DNA of 56,541 bases from Arcobacter vandammei. GTDB taxonomy: Bacteria; Campylobacterota; Campylobacteria; Campylobacterales; Arcobacteraceae. A program made the translations under genes and the position numbers. The notes under the pieces were generated by a model. The model worked only from the letters and a program-made list of their open reading frames with translations, was not told the origin of the DNA and ran no database searches. Of the stretch, positions 24,498-35,764 are shown in pieces (position 1 is the first letter of the stretch; each line of letters begins with the position of its first letter). The DNA lies in the NCBI RefSeq assembly GCF_016106035.1, contig NZ_JADKPZ010000015.1:1-56541 (forward strand). Direction: 5' to 3'.

Positions 24498-27083
24498 TTT
24501 CTAAATTTTTGTATATATTTATAAAGTGTTCTTTTGTCCAAGTGCTATCATCACTTACTTTATAAGTAATTTTATTTCTGATTTTATCTTCTATTTTTTT
24601 TGATAAATATGATTTATTCTCAGTATTTGGAATTATAAATCCATTTTGATTTAAAACTAAATCTATATTTTCCCAATCTTCATAAAAATACTCTGCAAGA
24701 AGTGGATTATCTTATTTTTAAATACAAATATTAAATCATCTAAAGTTTTTACATCTATTAAATAAGCATGTCCGATAGTATGGTCTCTATCGTATAAATA
24801 CTCTATTCGTGTATTTATAGCTTCAAGTAATGATTGTAAATTAACACTTTCAATATTTTTACTCAATAAATCAGACTTTGGAGCCATCTCTTCAAATACA
24901 AATCTTCGTCTAAGTGCTGTATCAATTGGAGCAATACTTCTATCAGCTGTATTCATAGTACCTATGATATAAAGATTTTTTGGTACTCCAAATTCTTTAC
25001 CACTATAAGGCAATTTTACTTTTATCTCTTCATCAGCTCCTATTCTTTTTGAGGGTTCAATAAGTGTAATAAGTTCCCCAAATATTTTTGATATATTTCC
25101 TCTATTTATTTCATCGATTATTAAAACATAATTTTTTAATTGCTCATCATTATTTTCAATAAATAAAGAATTTAGGAAATCTTTTTTCACATAAGATTTA
25201 TCCAAATTATAGATTGTTTGTTGACTTAATTTTTTGTTTAATAATCTTTCTACTGGAATCCCAGATTTATCAATGAAAAGCCATTTAACTTTTCTAAATT
25301 GTGAATATCTAATTTCATCAATATTTTCTTTATATTCGTAATCACCAACAACTTGACCAATGGCAACTATTTTTAAATTACCTAAAGAAACAAATACTAA
25401 ATCATCTTTTTTCATCCATTCTTTAAAAGCATACATTGCTTGTAAAGTAAATCTATCTGTATCTAAATTTTGATAAAGAGATTTTGCTTTATCTCTAAAA
25501 GATTCCCAACTTTGGGCAGTTATACTACTAAAATCAATTTCATTTCCCCAGCCCATACTTATATATTCATTATCTAAACACCAATCTAATATCTCTAAAT
25601 CACTTTTTCCACCTAAAGACATTTTAAAAATGTTTCCTCTATCCCAATCAAAATCTAATTTATTAGTTTGAGCTTTAATAATTTTTGCATTTTCACAAAG
25701 CTTTTTGAAAATACCTGCTTCAACTTTATAAATTAAATCATCTGTTGGATTCCGTTCATCATCTGGTGAAATAGCTTTTATTCCCTCAACAAACTCTTCA
25801 TATCCATAACTTTGATGAAATGTTACAAACTCTATTTGTCCTTGTTCTTTATAATATTCAAAAACTTGTTTTAATAATTCTCTATCATTATCTTCTTTTT
25901 TTAATGAAATTTTTGTTTTATTTGATTCATAAATATTTTTAGCTTCTGAAATAAGCTTTTCTTCTTTTTCTTTACTAGATAACTTTAAATAATTCTCGCC
26001 TAACTCTTTCTCAAAAATAATTTCCAAAGCTTTATTTATAGTATTGTAAGTTTTCCCAGTCCCTGGACTTCCATATAATATTTGATTCAGTGGTAGTTTA
26101 CTGTTAGTTGACATGTTATATTTTCCTTTTAATTTTTCTGATACTGTTACAAATTCTTCATTATTGTTAAAAAATTCTATTAAATATTTTAATGAATTCG
26201 ATGCCTCCGTCTTAGTTTTATCTCTATTCCAACTTTGTAAATCATAACTATTTTTTTCAAATAACTCATTAATCTTCATTAGATCAGAACTTGTTAAAGT
26301 ATATAAGCTTTCTTTTTTAGTTTTAAATTTGACGTCAATTAACTTTTGAGGGATTCCATTCTTTAATCTACTTGTATATTTATTAAAAGTCGATGTTTCT
26401 AATTTTTTAATACTTAACAACCATTTTTTAAAAGCATCTTCTATATATTGTTCTGAAAGCCATATATTTTTGATTTCATTTGTATAAAGTAAATTACTAA
26501 TAATAATGTTAATATTTTTTTTGTTAATCACTTGATAATTATTTAATTCTTTATCAAAATATTCTTTTAATTTTGAGATAAATGTATCTTGAGAATACTC
26601 TCTATTCAAAAGTTTTTTAGAAATTAAATTTTTATGGTTTTTTGATAATACTGTTAAATTATTCTCAGGATCTTTTATATATTCTATTGTAGCTTTAATT
26701 GAAGGTGGAATCTCTTCCAAACCATTTTTTTTATATTTTAATAAATTTATTATCCAATCATTTTGTCTTACACCTGCTTTAGCAACAACTCTATTGTCAT
26801 CATAAGGATTAAAATACTCTTTATTTGAAGCATTTAAATCACACATAGATATTATTTGACCAATTAGATTAAAAACTTCTTTAAATTCTTTATTTTCTTC
26901 AATAAACTCTAAAAATTTATTATTTTTTGATTTATTATTATCGTAAAATTTGCTCACCTTATCAATTAATATATCTATTTGATTATTACTTATTTTATAA
27001 TCATCAAATTTTTTAAATGCATCTTCTAATTTCTGGAAATAATATTCTTGACTATTTACTATTAAACCTAATTTCTCATTCAT
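24487..27083 (-). CDS. mcrB: McrB-like GTPase with EVE-like insertion, one frameshift near the 3' end
   Basis: This is the AAA+ GTPase motor of the McrBC system. Walker A is YGSPGTGKTYN (about residue 338), Walker B YVLIIDEINRGNI (about 655), and the sensor and arginine region GTMNTADRSIAPIDTALRRRF. Residues about 475-640, between Walker A and B, form a separate domain (SMGWGNEIDF, DDLVFVSLGNLKIVAIGQVV) resembling EVE/YTH-like modified-base readers. The frame ends early at 24663, but restoring one C at 24704-24705 gives the expected ending PLLAEYFYEDWENIDLVLNQ and reaches a stop at 24487. The ATG at 27083 fits the AAAGGA site better than the TTG two codons earlier. The shift may be real or a sequencing error. 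Confidence 0.9.
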
Positions 27084-27111
27084 TGACAACTATCCTTTAA
27101 TTTTTTTCTTT

Positions 27112-30100
27112 TTAAACCCACAAAATCTCTTTCCCAACAACACTCATACCAATATCACTTAAAACCTCTTCATAAAAATTCAACTGTTTTTGATATTTTT
27201 CTTCTTTTTCTTGAGATTTAATTCCTGTTTTAAAATCTATTATTATCCACCCTGCTTTACTTTCATCAAAATAAACTAAATCAATAAAACCCTTTTTATC
27301 TTGATAGTTAAACTCTAACTCAAATCTATGTTCAACACTAGATTTTAATAGCTTGTAAACATCACTACTTTTAAAGTTTTCTATTGAATTTTTGATTTTT
27401 AATTGTTCATTTTCTTCAATTATTTCAAATTTATTAAGTATAAGTTCAATATCTATTTCATCAAATTTATTCCAATAAAGTTCAAATATTTTATGGGTGA
27501 TAGTTCCAAGTTTTGTAGCAAGATTATCTTCATTTATTGAAGAACTTGTAGCACTTATTGGTTTTATATACTCTTCAAATTTTAGTTCTTTTAAAACTAC
27601 TTCTTTGTTTTCTAAAACTTTAGTCTCTTTTGATATTTCTATATTTTCAAGATTTGTGATACAACCCTCAAAATCTTTGTTAAATAAATCTTCTGAATTT
27701 ATGCCTAAACCATTTACAATCATTCCAAGATATGAACTATCACTTATATTTGAATTTTTCATATTTGCTGAAATTATCACATCATGTTCAGCTCTTGTAA
27801 GTGCCACATATAAAAGTCTTTTTTTCTCTGCTAAATGTTTTAATTTATCTATTTGTTTTAAAAGTCTAAAACTAAGTGGTTCATAATCATCTACTTTAAA
27901 ACCTGTTATTAGTTTCTTTTCATTGTTTGAAACTAAAGTAAAACTATTATGTTTGATACTATCACTTTGTATTTGAGAATATACATTTTTATCACTATTT
28001 GCCAAAATTACCATAGGATAAGCTAAACCTTTTGTACTATGAATTGTACAAAGTTGAATACTTTCTAAATTATCAGATTTAAAAAATACTTCATCTTCTC
28101 CAGCTTCACTAAAGTAAATATTCTTTTCGCACTGTTTTAAAAACATATATGTATCATTTCCATTTGAGTTTTCGTAATCTAAAACTTTAAATAAAAACTT
28201 ATCTAAGTTAGCTTTTTTTTGCTCACTATCGCTAAAATAATTTTGTAACTCTTTGAAAGAGTATTTCTGATATACATACAATACAAAATCACTTAATATT
28301 CTAGTATCAAACTCATTTTTTAAACTATTCAATTCTTCAATTTCTAAATCTTTTGAGATAATTTGATATATCTCATCATCACTGTATCTTAAAATATTTG
28401 TTCTAAGTGCTGCTGCTTTATAATATTTATCTTTTGGATTTTGCAGGTGTATCAAAAGATTAAATATATCATTTACCTCTTTTGTATGATAGAAGTTTTC
28501 ACTAGCACTTACTTTACATTCAATATTATGTTCTGATAAATAAGATTTTAATTCAAGCATTTTTGTTTTAGAATCAAATACAACAGCAATTGCCTTTTGT
28601 TGCTTTTCTATTAATTCTCTTATATGTTTATACTCTTCTAGTTTTCCATATTTAATATTTGCAATGAATTTTGCTATTTGTTCAAATTCATTTGTATCAT
28701 TTTCACTATCTTCAACATTTGAATTTATTAAAAATTTAAATGAACCCTTATTAGCTTTTTCTTCTTTTGATACTTTTAGAGCTTGTGGTGTTGCTTCATA
28801 GTTTTGTTTTATAAGAGTAATTTCATCATTTGTTTTTAAAAGCTTTTCAAAAATCTTATTTACATTATCTAAAACTACACCATCACTTCTAAAGTTTACA
28901 TCCATAGGTTCAACACTAGATATATAATTTTTATCAGTAATTGCATCATTAAAAACTTCTATTTCAGCACCTTGAAAAGAGTAAATTGATTGTTTACTAT
29001 CACCAACAACAAACAAATTTGAATCTTTATTTAAAGCATTTTTTATAATCTCATATTGAGTTGAGTTTGTATCTTGAAACTCATCAACCATCATATATTT
29101 TATATCCATATTTACATATTTAATAATCTCATGAGCTTTTGAAATAATCTCATCAAAATCTAGTTTTCCCAACTCTTTTAACTTAGAATCATATAAACTT
29201 TTTGTTTCTATCATCAAAGATTTTAAAAGCTCTATTTTTTTATAAAAAAGTGCCTCTTTTTCTTTATTTATTGGTTGATAAATAGAGTAAAAACTATCAA
29301 ATGATTTTATATTTTCTACATTATCTTTTATATCTTTCATTTGTGTAAATGGACGTCTATTAAATTGTATTAATACATCAAATTGGGCTGATAATTCACC
29401 CCATGAAAAGGCATTAAAATTAAAATAGTTTTCTATATATTTTGCTAAAAAATCTTTATATTTTGGTTCTAATTTATCTTCATCAAATCTATTACATAAT
29501 ATTTCATAATCTTCTTTTACATCTGGCAATTTATACAAATCCAAAAGTAAAAACTTCAAACTTCTTTCATCTAAAGAATTTTCATCAAAACTATCAAACT
29601 CTTTTCTAAAAGTTGATGATGTAGCATATTTTTTAAAAATAGTATCTATAAAAAATAGATTTAGATATTTTGAGATCTCTTTAATAATCTCTTTATTTTT
29701 AGGATTATTTAGAGTTTGAAAAATCGAATCATTTATAAGTTTATCTTTTTCATCATCTTTTATAATATCAACTTGTGAGTCAAACTTTGCAATATCAGCA
29801 TTTGTTTTTAATATATCCAAACAAAATGAGTGAATTGTAGAAATCTTTGCATCACTACTTTGAACTAAAGCTTGTTGCAAAGTATTAATCACATAATTTT
29901 TTTGCTCAAGATTTAAAATTTTAAAAGCTTCTAAAATAGAGCTTTTATCTGCATCTTTATCATCTAAACTATCAACTGAAAGAATTTTTGAGATAAGTCC
30001 AAATATTCTCTCTTTCATTTCAAGTGCAGCAGCTTCAGTATATGTAATAGTTACTATTTGTTTTGTGGTAGCTTGTTTTAGATTTTCAAAATAAATATCT

Positions 30101-30234
30101 TCAAATCCCTTTTCTCTAAAGAAATCAAATCCTAAAATAGCATTTATATATCTTCTACTTAAAGTATATGTTTTTCCACTTCCCGCACCTGCATTTATGG
30201 CAAATGATTTTTGTATTGTGAATTTATTTAGCAT
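27112..30234 (-). CDS. AddA-like helicase-nuclease (UvrD/RecB family)
   Basis: This 1040-residue SF1 helicase has a C-terminal nuclease, as in AddA/RecB. Motif I is INAGAGSGKTYTLSRRY (residues 14-30), motif Ia-like IVTITYTEAAALEMKER, motif II MMVDEFQDTN, motif III VGDSKQSIYSFQGA and motif VI LLYVALTRAEHDV. The PD-(D/E)XK site is GWIIIDFKTG near residue 995, with QLNFYEEVL after it. Its ATG overlaps the preceding DUF262 gene by 11 nt. In Campylobacterota chromosomes addB and addA are neighbours; here two DUF262 genes separate them, which suggests a specialised version and not the housekeeping repair enzyme. Confidence 0.9.
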   Translation of the reverse strand: MLNKFTIQKSFAINAGAGSGKTYTLSRRYINAILGFDFFREKGFEDIYFENLKQATTKQIVTITYTEAAALEMKERIFGLISKILSVDSLDDKDADKSSILEAFKILNLEQKNYVINTLQQALVQSSDAKISTIHSFCLDILKTNADIAKFDSQVDIIKDDEKDKLINDSIFQTLNNPKNKEIIKEISKYLNLFFIDTIFKKYATSSTFRKEFDSFDENSLDERSLKFLLLDLYKLPDVKEDYEILCNRFDEDKLEPKYKDFLAKYIENYFNFNAFSWGELSAQFDVLIQFNRRPFTQMKDIKDNVENIKSFDSFYSIYQPINKEKEALFYKKIELLKSLMIETKSLYDSKLKELGKLDFDEIISKAHEIIKYVNMDIKYMMVDEFQDTNSTQYEIIKNALNKDSNLFVVGDSKQSIYSFQGAEIEVFNDAITDKNYISSVEPMDVNFRSDGVVLDNVNKIFEKLLKTNDEITLIKQNYEATPQALKVSKEEKANKGSFKFLINSNVEDSENDTNEFEQIAKFIANIKYGKLEEYKHIRELIEKQQKAIAVVFDSKTKMLELKSYLSEHNIECKVSASENFYHTKEVNDIFNLLIHLQNPKDKYYKAAALRTNILRYSDDEIYQIISKDLEIEELNSLKNEFDTRILSDFVLYVYQKYSFKELQNYFSDSEQKKANLDKFLFKVLDYENSNGNDTYMFLKQCEKNIYFSEAGEDEVFFKSDNLESIQLCTIHSTKGLAYPMVILANSDKNVYSQIQSDSIKHNSFTLVSNNEKKLITGFKVDDYEPLSFRLLKQIDKLKHLAEKKRLLYVALTRAEHDVIISANMKNSNISDSSYLGMIVNGLGINSEDLFNKDFEGCITNLENIEISKETKVLENKEVVLKELKFEEYIKPISATSSSINEDNLATKLGTITHKIFELYWNKFDEIDIELILNKFEIIEENEQLKIKNSIENFKSSDVYKLLKSSVEHRFELEFNYQDKKGFIDLVYFDESKAGWIIIDFKTGIKSQEKEEKYQKQLNFYEEVLSDIGMSVVGKEILWV

Positions 30235-32122
30235 TATTTAAATCCTTAATTAAAAGATTTATCATTTCTTTTTGGTGATCTAAAATTTCATCTTTCCACC
30301 ATTTATTAGATTTTTTCATTTTTTCCATCATTAACATTTGTTTTGGACTGTCATAACCACTTTTGTAGTAATGATCTGATTTTGCTTCAGGTTGATAATT
30401 ACTTAATTTAGAATTTTTACTTGCACTTATCAAACATAAATTTCCAAAACTATTAAGAGTTATATTATCTAGTTCATCTTGTCCATCACGTGGGTTTTGA
30501 GGATAAAAATGTTCAACAGAGCTTCTAAATGTAAAATGGAAATCTTTATATTTTAGATTATCTTTATCCCATAACAAATAATCTAAATAATTAAAAATAA
30601 AATTTTCTACATTAGTGCCTTGATTTAGTAATTCTAAATTAATATCCGTATTGATTTTAAGATTATCATTAAAAATTATGTCTTTATAATTATTAGAAAT
30701 ATGAGCTAAATAATTATTTTTCAAAAATAATTCAGCTTGTTTTTCTAAATATATTATATATTTATTTGCATTGATATTATTTTCATCTTGTCTATATAAA
30801 TGATTTAATGCTCCCGTAAGCCAGTGTTTATATATTTGGGATGGATTGGATACATGAAACATAGATAGAAGTTTAATAAGCTTTTTATTTTGATTATCAT
30901 TTTGTTCATCTCCAAAACTATTGTTATATTGAGCAGATGAAGTTCCTTTTAATAATTTTTTTAGACTCCATTCTCCATCTTCTTTTCTACCATCACTATA
31001 ATCTCTTTTTAAAATGTAATTATCAAATAAATATTTTGCCTTTAATAAGTTAAATCCAAAAGTTTGTACAAAATCTTTTTCTTCTAAATAAGGTTTAAAT
31101 GTCTCAATCAATCTTTTATCATCAAGTGGAATGTCATCATCTTTTTTTTGAATTCTCAATACATGAAGCAAAAAATTTTGGAAATTTACTGGTGAGGTAA
31201 ATCTTTCAGATGTTTTATTATCCTCATTTTTATTTTTATTATCCTCATATTCTTTTTTATTGATAATTTCTTGAAGTGATATACCATTGTTGCTGATAGT
31301 TCCCTCTTCTTTTAAAATTTCTAGTACATTATCAAAATTTATTTTGTTAAACTTATCCCAATTATCTCCAAAAAGACTTACTCTTTCACTTGTATTAAAT
31401 CCATACTGTACGTATCTGCTCATATCAGAACAAGCGTCCCATATTTTTGAAAAAACTTTTCTTTCTCTAATTTCTTCTTCTTTAAATACAGCTAACATAT
31501 AAGATTTTAAAACTTCATGCTTCTCAAGTTGTTCACCTCTATTATTCATAATTTCAAAATAATGATTTAAATCAGTATCTTCAGGTACGCTGACTCTAAG
31601 AATTTCTACATGATTCCATAAATAATCTTTAAATATTTCTCTATTTTCTTGGTTTTTAAGTTTTTTTGATTTTTTGATTATGTCATAAGCATTTTTCATT
31701 GTAGGATTTAAATCATCAGAGAATCCTTTGTCTGAATATATGGCTTCCAATGTTTTTGTTGAAGTTTCTCTGCTTTCAAATCTCAAAAGAGCATTAAATT
31801 CAATTTGCATTTTGAAAATATTATTTAAAACACTAAGCAAAATAGACAATGTTGTAAGTCTTTGTTGTCCATCTATTGTTTCATATACAATTTTTCCATT
31901 TTTTATTCTTTCATATACTACTAATGTTCCTATATAGTAAGTTTTTTTTACATGATTGTTTTTATTCATTTCTGCATAATCAGCAATATCTTCTACAAGT
32001 TGCACCACCTGGGCTTCTTGCCATGCGTAGTTTCTTTGATATATGGGTATTAAGTATTCATCATTTGAATTGAAAAGTTCTTTTATCTTAAAAGATTTTA
32101 TTTTATTTTTATCAGTCGTCAT
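30224..32122 (-). CDS. DUF262-DUF1524 protein (GmrSD-like)
   Basis: This 632-residue protein has an N-terminal DUF262 (ParB/Srx-like NTPase) domain (LIPIYQRNYAW near residue 25; ETIDGQQRLTT near 80). A C-terminal HNH-like DUF1524 domain follows (SSVEHFYPQNP, then ITLNSFGNLCLISASKNSKL). Fused GmrSD-type proteins with this layout cut modified DNA in type IV restriction. DGQQR and the His and Asn residues of the HNH part are present, so it looks active. The start overlaps the stop of the upstream DUF262 gene (TAATGA). Its position between AddB- and AddA-like genes is unusual. Confidence 0.9.
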   Translation of the reverse strand: MTTDKNKIKSFKIKELFNSNDEYLIPIYQRNYAWQEAQVVQLVEDIADYAEMNKNNHVKKTYYIGTLVVYERIKNGKIVYETIDGQQRLTTLSILLSVLNNIFKMQIEFNALLRFESRETSTKTLEAIYSDKGFSDDLNPTMKNAYDIIKKSKKLKNQENREIFKDYLWNHVEILRVSVPEDTDLNHYFEIMNNRGEQLEKHEVLKSYMLAVFKEEEIRERKVFSKIWDACSDMSRYVQYGFNTSERVSLFGDNWDKFNKINFDNVLEILKEEGTISNNGISLQEIINKKEYEDNKNKNEDNKTSERFTSPVNFQNFLLHVLRIQKKDDDIPLDDKRLIETFKPYLEEKDFVQTFGFNLLKAKYLFDNYILKRDYSDGRKEDGEWSLKKLLKGTSSAQYNNSFGDEQNDNQNKKLIKLLSMFHVSNPSQIYKHWLTGALNHLYRQDENNINANKYIIYLEKQAELFLKNNYLAHISNNYKDIIFNDNLKINTDINLELLNQGTNVENFIFNYLDYLLWDKDNLKYKDFHFTFRSSVEHFYPQNPRDGQDELDNITLNSFGNLCLISASKNSKLSNYQPEAKSDHYYKSGYDSPKQMLMMEKMKKSNKWWKDEILDHQKEMINLLIKDLNNAK

Positions 32123-33444
32123 TAGTACTCCAATATTTTTGTTTTGATTTTTTCATTAATATTTTCAAATCTAATATCTGATTTATTAATTTTTGAGATA
32201 TGCATATTCACAACATCTTTATAAGAATTTGCTTCTCTAATTATTTTAAATAAATTTGTTTCTAATGCATAATTATCAATGGTTTCTAAATAGACTGCTT
32301 GCATTTCTAATCTTTTCTTATATGCCCATATAAATATCTTTTCGACTACTTTTTCAACCTCTTGCATACCAAATTTATCTATATAAAAAATTAAAGCACA
32401 ATCAAAAAGCATCCTGATATATTTATCACCTGTTCTGTATCTTCCCTCATACTCATTTAACATCTTAATGATCTCATTTTCTTTCAAAAATTTGTCATAT
32501 TTAACTTCATAATAACTAATCATCTCAAAAAATCTTTTTCCATTTAAAATGGGTAAATCAAGCTGAAATGGATAATCCATAGAGTTAAAATCAACTAATC
32601 TGTCACTACTTTTATTATAGTTATCTACAAATACATTTGCCATTTGATAAACTTTTGAATAAGGATCAAGTGATTTAGTTTTTGAATTTATAGAAATACC
32701 TTTAAACAAATCTACTTCATTTTTTGTAAAATACCTTGCACTATTACCTTTAGACCAATTTCTTATTCTAAAAAGTCTATTAGTAAACAAATCTGATAGT
32801 TTTGATTGATCCATATTTTCCCAAACTTTTACAACCTGAGCTTTTTCTTCTTCACTACAATCAAACATCTCTCGTAAATGAAATGCTTTTAATAAATCAT
32901 GAGGTTCTAAATCTCTTCCTCTAGCATTTTGTGAATCAAAAAATTGAAATGCCTCAGATATATCACTTAAAGTAACCACAACAACTTCACACTTTTCAAG
33001 TATAAAATTAATTATATGTGTGTCAAAGTCCTTAACTCTTCGAGTAATTTCTTGATAATTTTGCTTTATATTGTGTTGAGATAATAAATTTGTAAATTCA
33101 AACTTACTCTCAATATCTAAAGAACTGCTTTTATGTTTTTCTAAATACTTTTTAGCTTTAAATGAATTTTTAATAGATAAAATTATCAAAAAAAGTGTAA
33201 TAGTTCTTTGTTGCCCATCTACAATATTTAATATTTCTCTATTATCTTTATTTTCCTTATGTAAAACAATTGTTCCAAATCGATATGATTTATTGTCTTT
33301 AAAAAGAAAAATATCATCTATTAACTGATTAACATTTTTAATCGTCCATTTATAAGGTCTTTGATACTCTGGTATATTTAAATTTGTAATTTTTATTAAT
33401 TCTTGTACTTTTACAATATTTACTCTTTCCACTTGTTCACTCAT
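32122..33444 (-). CDS. DUF262 protein without a recognisable HNH domain
   Basis: This 440-residue second DUF262 protein has NIPEYQRPYKW near residue 22 and NIVDGQQRTITLF near 78, so the nucleotide-binding core is kept. The C-terminal half (FFDSQNARGRDLEPHDLLKA) belongs to the same superfamily, but no DUF1524 H-N-N pattern is visible. Pairs of separate DUF262 and HNH proteins are known; here the partner next door has both domains, so this one may act as a regulatory or sensing subunit. It overlaps addB by 8 nt and the next gene by 1 nt. Confidence 0.85.
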   Translation of the reverse strand: MSEQVERVNIVKVQELIKITNLNIPEYQRPYKWTIKNVNQLIDDIFLFKDNKSYRFGTIVLHKENKDNREILNIVDGQQRTITLFLIILSIKNSFKAKKYLEKHKSSSLDIESKFEFTNLLSQHNIKQNYQEITRRVKDFDTHIINFILEKCEVVVVTLSDISEAFQFFDSQNARGRDLEPHDLLKAFHLREMFDCSEEEKAQVVKVWENMDQSKLSDLFTNRLFRIRNWSKGNSARYFTKNEVDLFKGISINSKTKSLDPYSKVYQMANVFVDNYNKSSDRLVDFNSMDYPFQLDLPILNGKRFFEMISYYEVKYDKFLKENEIIKMLNEYEGRYRTGDKYIRMLFDCALIFYIDKFGMQEVEKVVEKIFIWAYKKRLEMQAVYLETIDNYALETNLFKIIREANSYKDVVNMHISKINKSDIRFENINEKIKTKILEY

Positions 33445-35764
33445 CTATCTTCCCTTTATTCAACAAACTCTTATTACACATAAACCCTATTTCACAATAA
33501 CCACAATATGTATCATCACTACTATCAAATCTAAAATCACCATTTTCTATTTTTTCTTTGATTGCAAAAATATTTGATTTTAAATCATTTTTATAATTTT
33601 CATCATACCAAACACCTGTATCTTTACCTCTATTTTGAGGAATAAGCTCGTTATTAGTGGTAACTCTTGCAAATTTTGTGTAATCATTGTCTGTTTTAAA
33701 TGTTAGTAAATATGAATCAACATCTTTTTTATATTCTTGCGTTGAGTATAAAGTATAAAGTCCAAGTTGGAAATCTTTGAAATTCATAATCTCTTCAAGT
33801 TTATCTTGCAGAACTCCATTTGCTTTTTTTGATTTATAATCTACAATATTTACTTGATTTTCTAAATTATCAAATCTATCTATGTAACCTTTTATAAAAT
33901 AGTTTTTATCATTTTCATCTGTTAATTTATATGGTTTTAATTCATCATCTAAAGCAAACTCTTTCTCAAATTCACTATTTATAAAATAGTTTAGCTCCTC
34001 TTTCTTCTCTTGATAATAATTTATGAATTTGATTAATAATCCATCACTTTTATCATCTTTTAAACCTCTTGCAAGTGTATATTTATAAAGTAAATGTAAG
34101 ATATTTTCTTCTTTTATCTCATTATCTGGATTATTTATAAATAATTGATACTCTTCATCTAAAACATCAAACATAATAGATTTAAAAGCTTCTATTCCTA
34201 AAATTTTATTGCCTTGAACTTTTTTTGCAAAAGCTTCAAAACATGAGTGCATCAAAGTTCCCATTTGTGCAACATCAAATCCATCTTCATCTTCTCTTGG
34301 AGTTCTTATTCTTAATTTATTTATATATAAATATTTTAATGGACATTTTGCATAAGAACCTAATTGTGAAGCTGATAAATGATTTGCTTTTACTCCTGAC
34401 ACTTCCAAACCATCATATTTTGTGAACTCTTGCAAAGTTATAGAATCAAGAAAATCTTCTTTTTTAATTTTCTCTTTTTTTGCTTTGATATTTGAAATAT
34501 CTACTAAATTTTCTATGTTTTTATCAATAATAATTGAAGCTGTTAGCTCTCTTTTATCTTTATATTTAGGATATAAAATATATAAGTTCTTAGTTAATTT
34601 TTTCAACTCTTTATATTGAAAAAGTGAACTTTCATAATAACTATTCTCACAAAAATAATCTTGAGCTATTTGGCTTGTAAATAAAAAATTATCACTTCTT
34701 TTTGGTGGAAAATGATTTATATCAGTTCCTATAAAAATAATATGCTCAAACTGTTTATTGAGTCCTATTAACTGATTTGCTTCTGTTAGCTCTATTCCAA
34801 TTTTATCTTCAAGAATATATGTTTCATTTGCAAGTTTCTCTTTTATTTTTTGCAAATCAATATTTAAACCAAATTTCTTACAACTTTCATCATAAAACTT
34901 CAACTCTTTTTCTATTTCATCAAATGCCATTTTAACTTGTAAATTAGATGATTTTTTACCACTAAAAAGTTTTAAAGAAATACCTTTTGAATCAAATCCC
35001 TTTAACTCATATTTTGGAAGATATAATCTAAATATTGGTGCATATTCATTTATATCAGTAGTAACTATACATATATCATTTGATTTTAGATTTTCATCAT
35101 CTTCAAGAAGTTTACGAGATAGTTTTAAAGCACATTCTACTTCTTCATTTATATCAAAAGGTTGTTTGTTTAGTTTATATAATTTTGCAGATATATTTGT
35201 ATTTATAGTTTGTTCTAAAGGTATTGATATTTCTCTAAATAGATTAATTAACTCTAACTCTAAATTTGACTTATATAATTTAATATTTTCTATTTCAAAA
35301 CTATCTATATATATTTTTTCATATTTAGTAAAATCATTTTTATCAAAATTATCAATAATTAATTGAAAAATATCATTCATATCTACTAGATTGTTTTTAT
35401 ATTTAAACTCTTTATATTTAATATTTAATATCTCAATAGCTTTTAATTTTTCATCTTTTAGAATTTTAGATAATTCAACTTTTGAAGCATTTATTTTTAA
35501 AATAAAATCGTAAATTAAATCTAAAGTATCACTATTTTGAGATATAAAATCCAAATACTCTATATTTTCATCTTTTATGATTTTATAAAGAAATGCCGTA
35601 GCAATAAAAGGTTTTATCAATGTTTTAAAACTATTTTTTTCAAAAAATTCATTTACAAATGATGATAAGGTAATTACCTTATCAAATGGATTTTTTAAAG
35701 ATTTTTTTAATTCTCTTACTTTTTGATTTGAGTATGTAATTATTAGATTTTGTTTTAAATTCAT
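33437..35764 (-). CDS. AddB-like nuclease subunit (PD-(D/E)XK, Fe-S type)
   Basis: This 775-residue protein with AddB organisation starts with a degenerate helicase-like region (NLIITYSNQKVRELKKSL) lacking a convincing Walker A. The C-terminal domain begins LSASQLGSYAKCPLKYLYIN, continues with the nuclease motif VNIVDYKSKK, and ends with YCGYCEIGFMC. One Cys before and three after the nuclease core are the pattern of an iron-sulfur-stapled AddB nuclease. Its ATG follows the exonuclease stop codon directly and its end overlaps the next gene by 8 nt. It probably forms a heterodimer with the AddA-like protein at 27112-30234. Confidence 0.85.
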   Translation of the reverse strand: MNLKQNLIITYSNQKVRELKKSLKNPFDKVITLSSFVNEFFEKNSFKTLIKPFIATAFLYKIIKDENIEYLDFISQNSDTLDLIYDFILKINASKVELSKILKDEKLKAIEILNIKYKEFKYKNNLVDMNDIFQLIIDNFDKNDFTKYEKIYIDSFEIENIKLYKSNLELELINLFREISIPLEQTINTNISAKLYKLNKQPFDINEEVECALKLSRKLLEDDENLKSNDICIVTTDINEYAPIFRLYLPKYELKGFDSKGISLKLFSGKKSSNLQVKMAFDEIEKELKFYDESCKKFGLNIDLQKIKEKLANETYILEDKIGIELTEANQLIGLNKQFEHIIFIGTDINHFPPKRSDNFLFTSQIAQDYFCENSYYESSLFQYKELKKLTKNLYILYPKYKDKRELTASIIIDKNIENLVDISNIKAKKEKIKKEDFLDSITLQEFTKYDGLEVSGVKANHLSASQLGSYAKCPLKYLYINKLRIRTPREDEDGFDVAQMGTLMHSCFEAFAKKVQGNKILGIEAFKSIMFDVLDEEYQLFINNPDNEIKEENILHLLYKYTLARGLKDDKSDGLLIKFINYYQEKKEELNYFINSEFEKEFALDDELKPYKLTDENDKNYFIKGYIDRFDNLENQVNIVDYKSKKANGVLQDKLEEIMNFKDFQLGLYTLYSTQEYKKDVDSYLLTFKTDNDYTKFARVTTNNELIPQNRGKDTGVWYDENYKNDLKSNIFAIKEKIENGDFRFDSSDDTYCGYCEIGFMCNKSLLNKGKIDE

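Noticed and set aside
27497-27886. 129-codon plus-strand open frame inside the AddA-like gene
   Set aside because: It is the antisense shadow of a clearly coding helicase region, with no promoter or ribosome binding site.
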